Assembly (NCBI GenBank): GCA_964535575.1
Contig: CAZHTC010000008.1
Span: 79,366-143,365 of the forward strand
Source of the DNA: JAGPCK01 sp964535575
Lineage (GTDB): Bacteria; Bacteroidota; Bacteroidia; UKL13-3
Direction of reading: 5' to 3'
DNA: 64,000 nt
Shown here: positions 24,650-33,992 of the stretch, piece by piece
How the letters are laid out: each line of letters begins with the position of its first letter
Numbering within the stretch: position 1 is the first letter of the stretch
Position numbers and translations under genes: made by a program
The notes under the pieces: generated by a model
The model's input: the letters and a program-made list of their open reading frames with translations, nothing else
What the model was told of the DNA's origin: nothing
Databases searched by the model: none

Positions 24650-26859
24650 AACGGATCATTGCACTCCTACTGACGGGTATTTCGTTTTATGCTTCGGGCC
24701 AGCAGGTTTTAAAGGGAAGAATACTTGAACCGCTGGGAAAAGATTCCCTTACAGGAGCTGCCTATGCCACGGTTCACTGGGTAAATACCACCACTTCGGC
24801 TATGGCCGACTCTAACGGCTTTTTTCAAATTGAAAAAGTAGCCGGGCACGCACAACTTTTGATACGGGTGTTAGGGTACGCCAATGATACCGTAACTTAC
24901 AAAGGAGAGCAATTTTTTACCATTACTCTTAAAAACGCCTTTATGTTAAAAGAGTACACCCTGCGCGAAAAACAAACTGGGATAACGATAGATCCGTTGA
25001 GTACACAAAAAGTGGAAATTGCCGGAGAAAAAGAATTGCGCAAGGCGGCCTGCTGTAACCTGTCGGAAAGTTTTGAAACAAGTACCACCGTGGATGTTTC
25101 CTTTGCCGATGCCGTAACCGGAGTAAAACAAATTCAAATGCTGGGATTAGAGGGGAAATATACTTTACTGACCATCGAGAATCAGCCACGTATGCGCGGA
25201 TTGGCCACAAATTATGGGCTGGCTTATGTACCCGGCCCCTGGATTGAATCCATTCAACTAAGCAAAGGAACCGGCTCGGTGGTTAACGGATATGAAAGTA
25301 TTGCCGGGCAAATTAACGTGGAACTTAAAAAGCCATATAATAGCGAGCGGATTTATTTTAATCAGTACGTAAATGAAATGGGGCGTGCCGAAACAAACCT
25401 GAATCTGGCGCATCAATTCAGTAAAAAATGGAGTACTATCCTGTTGCTTCATGGAGATTTTTTTGACGGTAAAAACGACCGCAATAAAGACGGATACCTA
25501 GACATTCCTCTTAGTTCACAATATGGGTTATCCAATACCTGGAAGTACAATGGTACAAAAGGATTGGAATCACAAATTGGCGTAAAACTGCTTTCAGAAA
25601 ACCGAACCGGAGGGCAATTGGGGTTTGACCCGGTGAACGAAAAAGGTAAGGCCATTGATTACGGGGTGTTACTTGATACAAAACGTTACGAAGCCTTTGC
25701 CAAAACGGGTTATGTATGGAAAGATTTACCTTTTCAAAGTATAGGAATTACCATAAGTGCTATAAATCACAACCAGCAATCGTGGTTTGGTACGCGCTCC
25801 TATGAAGGGAAAGAGCAGAGTTTTTACACCAACCTTATTTTTCAGTCCATCATTACACATACCTCGAATAGGTTTACCACAGGTATTAGTTTTTTAAGAG
25901 ATAATTTTCTCGAGACATACGACTCACTCACTTATAAACGAACCGAGATAGTCCCGGGAGCTTTTTTTGAATTCACCTGGACACCATCCTCTCGTTTTTC
26001 ATTAGTTGCGGGATTGCGTTACGATATGCATTCCTTATTCGGTAATTTCATAACTCCCCGGCTGCATACCAAATATGCCATAAATGAAAAGCTCACCCTG
26101 CGCACTACGTTCGGTCGCGGACTGCGCTCTGCGAATATTTTTGCCGAAAACACTTCGGTATTTGCCAGTTCGCGTCAGTTAACTATTTTAGGAACCGGAG
26201 GAAAAGTGTACGGGCTGCAACCTGAAATTGCCTGGGATTACGGAATAAATATGACACAGGATTTTAAATTGTTTCATCGCAAGGGAAGTATCAGTGCCGA
26301 TGCCTACCGCACCGATTTCGAAAATCAGGTGGTATGCGATCGGGATTTCAGTTCGGATAGAGTTCTTTTTTATAATCTCAAAAATGGTTCGTATGTAAAC
26401 AGTTTGCAATTAGAACTGAATTATGAACTGATTAAACGCGTAGGATTAAAAACGGCTTATAAATGGCTTGATATGGAAACTAATTACCTCAACGGGAAAA
26501 AGCAACAGCCCTTTGTATCAAAGCAGCGTTTTTTTATTAATCTCGATTATACCAGTAAAACCAAATGGAGTTTTGATTATACATTGCAATGGTATGGCAA
26601 AAAAAGAATTCCGTTTACTCCTCTTAATTCCGTTACATCGGGCTTCTCTCCTTCGTATTTCGTAATGAATGCACAGGTGAGCAAAGCGTGGAAAAAAATC
26701 GATGCCTATATTGGTTGTGAGAATTTACTTGGTTTTCGTCAAACGCAATTAATCATGGATCCTTCCAATCCGTTCGGAGCTTCTTTTGATGCCTCATTGG
26801 TGTGGGGACCGGTAATCGGGCGAATGACCTATGCAGGAATTCGCTATAAGCTGAAATAA
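24646..26859 (+). CDS. TonB-dependent outer-membrane receptor, likely metal related
   Basis: The 737-residue receptor has a signal peptide (about 1-19). A CarboxypepD_reg-like beta-sandwich follows (about 20-105, VLKGRILEPLGKDSLTGAAYA). The plug (about 120-230) carries KAACCNLSESFETSTTVDVSFADAVTG-type text and GYESIAGQINVELKKP. A 22-strand-type barrel ends in MTYAGIRYKLK. The Cys-Cys pair just before the plug is a feature I associate with receptors near copper-handling genes. Coupling to the HMA protein supports metal traffic; the substrate is not proven. Confidence 0.88.
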   Translation: MKRIIALLLTGISFYASGQQVLKGRILEPLGKDSLTGAAYATVHWVNTTTSAMADSNGFFQIEKVAGHAQLLIRVLGYANDTVTYKGEQFFTITLKNAFMLKEYTLREKQTGITIDPLSTQKVEIAGEKELRKAACCNLSESFETSTTVDVSFADAVTGVKQIQMLGLEGKYTLLTIENQPRMRGLATNYGLAYVPGPWIESIQLSKGTGSVVNGYESIAGQINVELKKPYNSERIYFNQYVNEMGRAETNLNLAHQFSKKWSTILLLHGDFFDGKNDRNKDGYLDIPLSSQYGLSNTWKYNGTKGLESQIGVKLLSENRTGGQLGFDPVNEKGKAIDYGVLLDTKRYEAFAKTGYVWKDLPFQSIGITISAINHNQQSWFGTRSYEGKEQSFYTNLIFQSIITHTSNRFTTGISFLRDNFLETYDSLTYKRTEIVPGAFFEFTWTPSSRFSLVAGLRYDMHSLFGNFITPRLHTKYAINEKLTLRTTFGRGLRSANIFAENTSVFASSRQLTILGTGGKVYGLQPEIAWDYGINMTQDFKLFHRKGSISADAYRTDFENQVVCDRDFSSDRVLFYNLKNGSYVNSLQLELNYELIKRVGLKTAYKWLDMETNYLNGKKQQPFVSKQRFFINLDYTSKTKWSFDYTLQWYGKKRIPFTPLNSVTSGFSPSYFVMNAQVSKAWKKIDAYIGCENLLGFRQTQLIMDPSNPFGASFDASLVWGPVIGRMTYAGIRYKLK

Positions 26860-26860
26860 A

Positions 26861-26892
26861 AATACGGACTGCATATCCGTTATTTTATTCTT
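26861..26892 (+). terminator. Weak hairpin after the TonB receptor gene
   Basis: ACGGA pairs with TCCGT across a 7-base loop, followed by TATTTTATTCTT. The short stem makes this a weak or partial terminator before the ClC gene. Confidence 0.35.
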
Positions 26893-26903
26893 ATAATTGA
26901 AGT

Positions 26904-28694
26904 ATGAAACCGGCAGTACAATCCTGGATTTCCAAAATTTGGCTGTGGCGACTCCGCTACGTTAATAATAAAAATACGCTGCTTCTTGTAAGCGGACTGG
27001 TTGGATTAATTGCAGGGATTACGGCCATTATTCTAAAAACATTAGTCAGGTTAATTGAAGATGTGCTTTTTGAAAGTACCGCTGCCGAACAATACAACTG
27101 GTTGTATCTATTTTTCCCTTTATTGGGTATTGTATTAACTGTTTTTTATGTTCAGCACTTTCGCAAAGGCAAACTTGGCCGCGGCATCAGCAATATTATT
27201 TATACTATAAACCGTAAGTCGGGAGATGTAGAAAAGGATAAAGTCTATTCCCATGTAATTACCAGCGCGCTCACAGTAGGAAGCGGTGGTTCTTGCGGAC
27301 TGGAAGCTCCTATTGTGGTAACGGGAGCAGCCATTGGTTCTAATATGGCAAAAGCACTCCGGCTAACTGTTAAAGAGCGAACCTTGTTACTGGCAGCAGG
27401 ATCAGCTGCAGGAATATCGGCCATTTTTAATGCTCCGCTGGGAGGCGTTATTTTTGCACTCGAAGTTTTACTTCCCCAAATCACTATTCCAGCATTTATC
27501 CCTCTCCTTATTGCTTCGGCTACGGCAGCGGTAGTGGCTAATATTGCCGGAAGCGGTCAGCTATTCTACCTCGTAACCGAAAGCTGGGATGTAAAAGCAT
27601 TACCGTTTTACACCCTGCTTGGCATTTGCTGTGGTTTAATCTCGGTGTACATGATTCGGTTATCCCTGCGCATAGAAGCATACCTTAAAAATCATCCTTC
27701 CAAATACCGCAAAGCCATACTGGGAGGTATTGCACTTAGCGTTATGATTTTTTTTATTCCGGTATTGTATGGTGAAGGGTACAGCACCGTGAATAATCTG
27801 CTTAACGGACGCTATCAGTTAATGTTTAATAATACCTTTTTGTATGCTTACCGCAACCTGCCTCTAACTCCGGTGTTACTCGGATTGGCGATTATTGCAT
27901 TAAAGGTGGTGGCTACTTCGGTTACCATTGGTTCGGGAGGAAACGGAGGAATTTTTGCCCCTTCCCTTTTTACCGGAGCTGTATTGGGATTCACATTTGC
28001 TACTGCCGTAAATATTTCGCATATCTACGATTTACATACATCAAATTTTACGGTGGCAGGCATGTCGGGGGTGCTTAGCGGTGTGGTGCATGCCCCGCTT
28101 ACTTCTATATTTTTAATTGCCGAAGCTACCGGAGGATATAAATTGTTTGTGCCGCTTATGATGGTTTCGGCATTTTCATTTTTTATTACACGCTATTTTG
28201 AGCCTTACTCCATCTATACCAAAAAATTAGCTGCACGCGGACACCTTTCGACCAAGGACAAAGACGAAAACCTGCTGCGCATGATGAACCTGAAAAAGCT
28301 CATTGAAAACGATTTTAAGATGGTGAAAATGGATATGACCTTAGGAAAGCTGATTGATGTGATTGCCCACTGCAAACGCAATATTTTTCCCGTGATTGAT
28401 GAGGAGCTAAAATTAGTTGGAATAGTGTATTTAGATGGCATCCGCGAAATCATGTTCAATCCCTCGCGTTATGAAAATACCTTAGTACGGGATATTTGTT
28501 CACCTGTTACCGGTTTTATTTCTACTGATGACAGCATGCAAACTGTGATGCAGAAATTTGAAACCCTTAGGGCCTGGAATTTACCGGTGCTTGAAGATGG
28601 AAAGTATATTGGTTTTCTTTCTAAATCAACCATTTTTAACGAATACCGTAAATTGCTTATTAAGCAGGAAGCAAGTGAAGAGATTGCGATTTAG
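26904..28694 (+). CDS. ClC-type chloride channel/transporter with C-terminal CBS pair
   Basis: The 596-residue membrane protein has ClC selectivity segments: GRGISNIIY, GSGGSCGLEAPIVVTGAAIGSN with the gating-type Glu, and GSGGNGGIFAPSLFTGA. About ten further hydrophobic helices are present. Two cytoplasmic CBS domains follow from about residue 460 (VKMDMTLGKLIDVIAHCKRNIFPVIDE; DSMQTVMQKFETLRAWNLPVLED). It moves chloride or a similar anion, perhaps with protons. It is 44 bp after the TonB receptor and may share its transcript. Its last four bases overlap the convergent DedA gene. Confidence 0.92.
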   Translation: MKPAVQSWISKIWLWRLRYVNNKNTLLLVSGLVGLIAGITAIILKTLVRLIEDVLFESTAAEQYNWLYLFFPLLGIVLTVFYVQHFRKGKLGRGISNIIYTINRKSGDVEKDKVYSHVITSALTVGSGGSCGLEAPIVVTGAAIGSNMAKALRLTVKERTLLLAAGSAAGISAIFNAPLGGVIFALEVLLPQITIPAFIPLLIASATAAVVANIAGSGQLFYLVTESWDVKALPFYTLLGICCGLISVYMIRLSLRIEAYLKNHPSKYRKAILGGIALSVMIFFIPVLYGEGYSTVNNLLNGRYQLMFNNTFLYAYRNLPLTPVLLGLAIIALKVVATSVTIGSGGNGGIFAPSLFTGAVLGFTFATAVNISHIYDLHTSNFTVAGMSGVLSGVVHAPLTSIFLIAEATGGYKLFVPLMMVSAFSFFITRYFEPYSIYTKKLAARGHLSTKDKDENLLRMMNLKKLIENDFKMVKMDMTLGKLIDVIAHCKRNIFPVIDEELKLVGIVYLDGIREIMFNPSRYENTLVRDICSPVTGFISTDDSMQTVMQKFETLRAWNLPVLEDGKYIGFLSKSTIFNEYRKLLIKQEASEEIAI

Positions 28695-29344
28695 CCGGAT
28701 GAACTTTCTTCAGACTGCGCTTTCGATTTCTTCTTATTATTATAGGCATTTACAATAGGAATTGCTGTTACAATCACCATTAATATAATTACATAACTCA
28801 GGTAATCTTTTGCATTGGGTACCATTATACCCAGAAAATAACCGGCATTTACCACCACTAAGGGCCATAAAACAGCGCCTATTATATTGATGAGCATAAA
28901 TCGCTTCATGTCCATATTGATAATTCCGGCAAGTATAGGCGCAAAGGTGCGCACAATAGGTAAAAAGCGGCCTATGATTAATGTTTTTCCTCCGTACTTA
29001 TCGTAATAGGTACGGGCCACTTCAATATGTTTCTTTTTAAAGAACATACTATCCGGACGGTTGAGCAATGCTTTACCCGTTTTGTGTCCGAAGTAATACC
29101 CGAAAGAGTAACCAAGCACTGAGGCAATGCTGATAACCAGCAGCACTACCTCAACCGGATCATGAATAATACCAGTAGCACATAGCAGGCCTGCGGTAAA
29201 CAGCAAAGAATCGCCCGGAAGGAAGAACCCGAAAAAAACTCCATTCTCGGCAAAAATCACCACAAAAAGCAGCACCATTCCGCCATAATGAAGAATTGAT
29301 TCAGGATTTACCAGATGTTTTATAAAATCGAATAGCTCGGTCAC
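28691..29344 (-). CDS. DedA family membrane protein
   Basis: The 217-residue protein has the DedA/VTT-fold pattern: FAENGVFFGFFLPGDSLLFTAGLL, GYSFGYYFGHKTGK, GGKTLIIGRFLPIVRTFAPILAGIINMDMKRF and NIIGAVLWPLVVVNAGYFLG. The conserved Arg, Gly and Pro residues of the re-entrant loops are present. DedA proteins help recycle lipid carriers or phospholipids across the inner membrane. The stop overlaps that of the convergent ClC gene by four bases. Confidence 0.9.
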   Translation of the reverse strand: MTELFDFIKHLVNPESILHYGGMVLLFVVIFAENGVFFGFFLPGDSLLFTAGLLCATGIIHDPVEVVLLVISIASVLGYSFGYYFGHKTGKALLNRPDSMFFKKKHIEVARTYYDKYGGKTLIIGRFLPIVRTFAPILAGIINMDMKRFMLINIIGAVLWPLVVVNAGYFLGIMVPNAKDYLSYVIILMVIVTAIPIVNAYNNKKKSKAQSEESSSG

Positions 29345-29390
29345 CTTTTATTTGCTCTGTACAAATATGCATATTTACACCCGCTACTCA

Positions 29391-29428
29391 AAATAAAAAC
29401 CCCGTCAAAGGTTAATCTGACGGGGTTT
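29391..29428 (-). terminator. Intrinsic terminator of the M16 peptidase gene
   Basis: On the reverse strand AAACCCCGTCA pairs with TGACGGGGTTT (11 bp) around a 10-base loop and runs into TTTTATTT. It lies 23 bp past the peptidase stop. Confidence 0.85.
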
Positions 29429-29451
29429 CAGGCTCATTGTTACTATTAAAC

Positions 29452-32319
29452 TTATTCCAATTTGTAATCGATGATTTTGCCAAGGTTAAGGTTAGAAACG
29501 GGTTTCTTAATCTTAGCCTTATCTCCCACCACTACCACGATCATTTTTTCAAGCACAAGGTATTTTTTAGCTATTGCCAGCATATTATCGCGGGTAATAT
29601 TGCTCAAAATCTGATTCTGCTGTGCATTGTAATCTGCCGGAAGGTTATACAATAAAATCTGACTCAAAAATCCTGCTTTCTGGAATGATGTTTCGTAATC
29701 TAAAGCTTCTCCCAGAATGATGGAACTTTGAGTATTTTTTACATCATCATTGGTGATGCCGCCTTCACGGTAATTTTTAATCTCTTTAAAAAACTCGGTT
29801 AAAGCGCTATCAGTAGCATTGGTGCGCACACTTCCACCGGCCGAAAATGTTCCGTAATATTTATTTGCCTGAAACGAAGAATAACATCCATATGAGTATC
29901 CTTTGTCTTCGCGGAGATTAAGATTGATACGGCTGTTAAAGGCACCACCCAGCATGTAATTGGTTAAGCGTCCGCGGTAATAATCTCCGTTGTAATCATA
30001 AGCCATAGCCATTATTCCAATGCGTATTTGGGATTGCGGTGCTCCCGGTTTATCCATCATGTAAATCTGAGTGGCTTCATATTGAGGTGTTGCCGGCAAA
30101 GCCGGAATAGTATAAGTTTTGCCTGCCCATGATTTAAGGAAACCTAACTGAGTCATTACTTCCTGCTCGGCAATATCACCCACTACGGTTACCGATGCCA
30201 TGGCTGGTGAATAAAAGCTGCTGTAATAAGCCTGCACATCTTTCAGTTCGATTGCTTTAATTGATTTTTCGGTACCTAAGGCCGGAGTTCCATACACATT
30301 ATTTCCAAGCATTAACATACGGAAAGCCGTTTGTGCCATATAGCCCGCACTGCTGTTTTGCTGTTTTACCAATTGCTGCATTTGTTTCTTGAGGCGCTTA
30401 AAATCATCCTCACTAAATTTAGGATTCATTAATTTTTCCTCTAACAGTTTTAGTGTGGCGGCTGAATTCTTTTTAAGGCAACGCACCACTATGGTAGTCG
30501 ACATTTGGTCGGCTGAGAAACTAATTGAACTTCCTAATTTATCCAATTCGTCACTCATGGCTTCCGATGTGAAGTTTTTAGTAGCTTCATTCATCATGTC
30601 GGCAGTGATTACCGCTGTTCCGTGTTTCCCTTCGGCATCGAGTAAGTGGCCCCCCTCCAAACGTAAAATCATGGTTACAACAGGCTGCTCATTACTTTGA
30701 GTTCCTATTAATTTTAATCCGTTATCAAATTTTGAGGTATAATATTTAGGCACCACAGGTAATTTAGCCGGGCCTGCCACAGGTCGTTTGCTGCGATCGA
30801 AATTATCTTTTGGCTTATTATATACTAATCCGTTGTATTCGGCAGGCGTGTTCATAGAACCACCGGTAACTTTTGGCTCTTTGTACTCTTCGTTTTCAAC
30901 ACCGGGAATGGCGGGATAAACAGATACAATTAGTTTATTTCTTCCTTTAATGTATTTGTTGTACACGCGCATAATGTCTTCTTTGGTTACCTTGTTATAA
31001 CGCTTTAGTTCATCACCAATATTCCAGGTGCGGCCTACCAGGTATTCCCATGAAGCAAGTTGCGAGGCACGTCCGGCAATACTTTCAAAACCACCAATCA
31101 GTTGTGCTTCCATCATTGCTTTGGCACGCTGCAACTGATCATCGCTTATTCCGGCTTTTTCAAATTGTCCGAATGTTTCGGTAAGCCATACTTTTACACT
31201 ATCAAGCGGAGTTCCGTAGTTTCCGGCAATCTGAATGGTAAATTCTCCTCCAAGCTCGCCACACGGATTAAATACACTTGCCTGCAGGGCGCGTTCGGTT
31301 TTTACCAAATTTTTATAGAAAGGAGAGCTGTTTCCGTTTCCAAGAATACTTGCCAGTAAATCGAGTGCTGGTTCATCGGCATCGTAATTTTTTACCGATG
31401 GATACACCACCTGAAACAACGGAATATACACACGGTCAGTGTATGAAGCATAACGGTCATCGGGCAGGTAAAAAGGATCTACACGCAGTTTTTTAACTTC
31501 CGGTCCGCGGTTGATGTTTCCAAAGTATTTTTCGATCAGCTTTAATGTTTCCTGCGGATTAATATCACCGGCCACAGTTAATATGGCATTGTTGGGTCCA
31601 TACCAGCGAAGAAAAAAGTTTTTCAAATCCTGTACCGTTGCCGCATTCAAATCTTCCAGATATCCAATGGTGGTCCAGCTGTATGGATGTCCCTGCGGAT
31701 AAAGGTTAGAGGCTACCAGTTCTTCTACTCTTCCGTATGGAGCATTAATACCCTGCCCTTTTTCATTTTTAACCGCATCGCGCTGGCTTTCGAATTTCTT
31801 TTTGGTAACGGCATCAAGCAAAAACCCCATACGGTCGCTTTCTAGCCAAAGAGCTGTTTCGAGGTAATTGCTTGGCATAGTTTCAAAATAGTTGGTGCGG
31901 TCGCGGTCTGTGGTACCGTTCATATCACCTCCTACGCTTTCTACTATTTTAATATGTTCCTCGTCAGCAATATGATCTGATCCCTGAAACATCATGTGCT
32001 CAAAGAAGTGAGCAAATCCGGTGCGACCGGCTACCTCGCGGTTTGAGCCAACGCGGTAGGTAACGTTTACATGTACAATCGGATCAGAGTGGTCTTCATG
32101 AAGAAACACAATCAGTCCGTTGGGGAGTTTCCACTTTTCGTAAGGGATAACAATTTCGCCATCTTTCTTTTCAATTTTTTCAATTAAAACGGGGCCGGTA
32201 GTGGTAGTAGCCACCGGTGCCGATAGTGTGGGAGTAGCCGCTTTTTGCTGGGCAAAAGCCGTGGTACCCATGAAAAGTACCGAGAGCAAAAGCGAGGAAA
32301 ATTTTCTCATATTATGCAT
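29452..32319 (-). CDS. Secreted M16 family zinc metallopeptidase, two-domain
   Basis: The 955-residue protein has a signal peptide (FSSLLLSVLFMGTTAFAQ) and two tandem M16 units. The first is active: inverted zinc motif HFFEHMMFQGSDH (about residues 104-116) with the downstream Glu in the E-x(6)-E region (FESQRDAVKNEKGQG). The second half (from about 520, YTSKFDNGLKLIGTQSNEQP) lacks HxxEH, as usual in pitrilysin-like two-domain proteins, and serves as a clamp. It degrades peptides in the periplasm. ATG codons at 32319 and 32310 are both possible; the shorter form has the cleaner signal peptide. Confidence 0.93.
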   Translation of the reverse strand: MHNMRKFSSLLLSVLFMGTTAFAQQKAATPTLSAPVATTTTGPVLIEKIEKKDGEIVIPYEKWKLPNGLIVFLHEDHSDPIVHVNVTYRVGSNREVAGRTGFAHFFEHMMFQGSDHIADEEHIKIVESVGGDMNGTTDRDRTNYFETMPSNYLETALWLESDRMGFLLDAVTKKKFESQRDAVKNEKGQGINAPYGRVEELVASNLYPQGHPYSWTTIGYLEDLNAATVQDLKNFFLRWYGPNNAILTVAGDINPQETLKLIEKYFGNINRGPEVKKLRVDPFYLPDDRYASYTDRVYIPLFQVVYPSVKNYDADEPALDLLASILGNGNSSPFYKNLVKTERALQASVFNPCGELGGEFTIQIAGNYGTPLDSVKVWLTETFGQFEKAGISDDQLQRAKAMMEAQLIGGFESIAGRASQLASWEYLVGRTWNIGDELKRYNKVTKEDIMRVYNKYIKGRNKLIVSVYPAIPGVENEEYKEPKVTGGSMNTPAEYNGLVYNKPKDNFDRSKRPVAGPAKLPVVPKYYTSKFDNGLKLIGTQSNEQPVVTMILRLEGGHLLDAEGKHGTAVITADMMNEATKNFTSEAMSDELDKLGSSISFSADQMSTTIVVRCLKKNSAATLKLLEEKLMNPKFSEDDFKRLKKQMQQLVKQQNSSAGYMAQTAFRMLMLGNNVYGTPALGTEKSIKAIELKDVQAYYSSFYSPAMASVTVVGDIAEQEVMTQLGFLKSWAGKTYTIPALPATPQYEATQIYMMDKPGAPQSQIRIGIMAMAYDYNGDYYRGRLTNYMLGGAFNSRINLNLREDKGYSYGCYSSFQANKYYGTFSAGGSVRTNATDSALTEFFKEIKNYREGGITNDDVKNTQSSIILGEALDYETSFQKAGFLSQILLYNLPADYNAQQNQILSNITRDNMLAIAKKYLVLEKMIVVVVGDKAKIKKPVSNLNLGKIIDYKLE

Positions 32320-32341
32320 AAATTTATTAGTTTGCAGGGAA

Positions 32342-32372
32342 CGAAATTAGGACAATACACCCCCATAGTCAA
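32342..32372 (-). promoter_or_regulatory. Bacteroidota promoter for the M16 peptidase gene
   Basis: On the reverse strand a TTG (32372-32370) is followed 20 bases later by TAATTTCG (32349-32342), one base off TAnnTTTG. The start site would be near 32335, giving a leader of about 16-25 bases. Confidence 0.55.
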
Positions 32373-32482
32373 GAAAAAGCATGGCGCAGGCCGGGGCATT
32401 CATATGAATCACAGACCATATCCGACAAACTTGTTTGTTTTCAGGATTAAAGCAAATTGTGGAAAGCAGGGTGAATTCTTTG

Positions 32483-32514
32483 TTTGCTCAATTTAGTTCC
32501 GTCCCTTACCTTCG
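32483..32514 (+). promoter_or_regulatory. Bacteroidota promoter for the DUF6580-like gene
   Basis: TTTG at 32483-32486 and TACCTTCG at 32507-32514 are 20 bases apart, the usual -33/-7 spacing. This places the start site near 32520 and favours the ATG at 32536 over the TTG at 32521. Confidence 0.6.
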
Positions 32515-32535
32515 CAACACTTGTTTTACACACGT

Positions 32536-33078
32536 ATGAAGAAAGTATACATCCTTATTGCCTTAGTGGTATTGGCCGCATTAAGCCGCCTGTTCCCAGT
32601 TCATAACAATTTTACTCCGGTAGCGGCCCTTGCCCTTTTTAGCGGAGCATTTTTAAGCCGCAGATTAGCTTTTGTGGTTCCGGTAATAGCCATGCTTGCA
32701 GCCGATATACTAATGGGACTTAAAAACAGCGACCCCATTTATATGGAGTATTTAACTAAAGGGCAGTTTTTGCCAGTGTATGCAGCCATGCTGCTAACAG
32801 CCGCCATCGGTTTCGGTCTAAACAATAAATTTTCGGTGCAGCAGGTATTGGGCAGAACGGTAGCCGCTTCACTTGCGTTTTTCCTGCTCACCAATTTTGC
32901 CTATCTGTATCAGGATTTATCATTGTATCCGCGCACTTTTAACGGATTAATGCTAAGTTATTATAATGCCATTCCGTTTTATAAATGGACATTAGTGGGT
33001 GATTTGTTTTATTCATCCCTGATGTTTGGTGCCTGGTACTTTATAGCATACCGCAAACCAATAGCTGTTAAAGCCTGA
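32536..33078 (+). CDS. DUF6580-like integral membrane protein
   Basis: The 180-residue protein has about five hydrophobic segments and the N-terminal pattern ALSRLFPVHNNFTPVAALALFSGAFLSRR. PVIAMLAADILMG and LTNFAYLYQDLSLYPRTFNGLMLSYYNAIPFYKWTLVGDLFYS-type text follow, which match a family I know as DUF6580. It is possibly related to small-molecule transport membrane proteins, but no function is established. The start is set by the promoter just upstream. Confidence 0.72.
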   Translation: MKKVYILIALVVLAALSRLFPVHNNFTPVAALALFSGAFLSRRLAFVVPVIAMLAADILMGLKNSDPIYMEYLTKGQFLPVYAAMLLTAAIGFGLNNKFSVQQVLGRTVAASLAFFLLTNFAYLYQDLSLYPRTFNGLMLSYYNAIPFYKWTLVGDLFYSSLMFGAWYFIAYRKPIAVKA

Positions 33079-33090
33079 TTTAATTTAAAA

Positions 33091-33135
33091 CAGAACAAAA
33101 AAATCCCCCGCATAGCGGGGGATTTTTTTGTTCTG
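33091..33135. terminator. Perfect 21-bp bidirectional terminator
   Basis: Two 21-base arms (33091-33111 and 33115-33135) pair without mismatch around a 3-base ATA loop. A GC-rich core is flanked by A and T runs. It separates the convergent DUF6580-like and hemerythrin genes. Confidence 0.92.
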
Positions 33136-33157
33136 TAAAAACTTGTTGATTCAGAGA

Positions 33158-33901
33158 TTAATTCATCCTCACCATTTCCTGCACTTTCTTTTTAAGCAAC
33201 TGCTCAAACTTTTGTGCTTTGGGAATAAGAATTTTTTCTTCGATGAGGCTATGTAGTTTCAGATCCTGTTCAAAATCTTCCAGTTCTTTAATTAGAATGC
33301 GGTAAGCAATATGATCGTTGCTGTCGGTTTTAAACTGATTGGTAAGACTGCGTATTAGCAGCATATCATCATCATCGTGCGCATGGCGCAGAATAAATGT
33401 ATCTAACGTAAACTCTTTCACCTGGAGCAGAAAATTATGAGCAAACTGCATGGTATGGTGTTCCAGTTTTTTGATATACGGAAATACAACTTTGTTTTCA
33501 TATCCGATGTGAATGAGAAAATCTCTGCGAAAAGTGTCGAAAATATTGCTGAGCAGGTGGAGATGCGGATATTCTTTTCCGTAATGACGGGCGGTGCGCT
33601 CAATATGATGTTGTATTATGGGCAGCATCACCTGTGAATAATTGTGATGGCTGCGTTGCAGGTAGGAACATAATCTTCCTGGCGAATAGTGCCTGAAATC
33701 TTCTTCCATATGTCTGAACAAAACTTCAGTGCGGGCGAGCTGATCGTAAATTTTATCAATGCTCACCTGCTTGGTGCGGCACACCTCATCTAAAGTTTGA
33801 TCTAAATGATCAAAAAAATCAATACCATGCTGAAACATCACTGCTGCATAGCGGTGATTTTCCATTAAAAGTTCGCTTACGTATTTTTTTCTATTGCTCA
33901 T
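33158..33901 (-). CDS. Hemerythrin-domain protein
   Basis: The 247-residue helical protein shows His-rich four-helix-bundle signatures: HRYAAVMFQHGIDFFDH, QRSHHNYSQVMLPIIQHHIERTARHYG, FLIHIGYENKVVFPYIKKL and the C-terminal LHSLIEEKILIPKAQ. Its layout is similar to RIC/ScdA-type iron-sulfur repair proteins. The N-terminal ScdA Cys motif is not clear (only VCRTKQ near residue 41). A di-iron site that senses or handles O2/NO is likely; the precise role is inference. Confidence 0.8.
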   Translation of the reverse strand: MSNRKKYVSELLMENHRYAAVMFQHGIDFFDHLDQTLDEVCRTKQVSIDKIYDQLARTEVLFRHMEEDFRHYSPGRLCSYLQRSHHNYSQVMLPIIQHHIERTARHYGKEYPHLHLLSNIFDTFRRDFLIHIGYENKVVFPYIKKLEHHTMQFAHNFLLQVKEFTLDTFILRHAHDDDDMLLIRSLTNQFKTDSNDHIAYRILIKELEDFEQDLKLHSLIEEKILIPKAQKFEQLLKKKVQEMVRMN

Positions 33902-33920
33902 TGCGATGTGCAGAAGTGAA

Positions 33921-33928
33921 CAAATATA
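33921..33928 (-). promoter_or_regulatory. Bacteroidota -7 box for the hemerythrin gene
   Basis: The reverse strand reads TATATTTG (exact match), 19 bases before the ATG. I see no clear -33. Confidence 0.5.
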
Positions 33929-33992
33929 GGGAAGGCATTTTGAAAATTAAGTGCATTTTTGGCTTTTTAACTATAAATAAAAGCGAAAACAC

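Noticed and set aside
26904..28694. ClC selectivity motifs GRGIS and GLEAP instead of GSGIP and GREGP as a sign of new ion specificity
   Set aside because: As far as I know these variants are common among Bacteroidota ClC proteins, and the gating-type Glu is kept.
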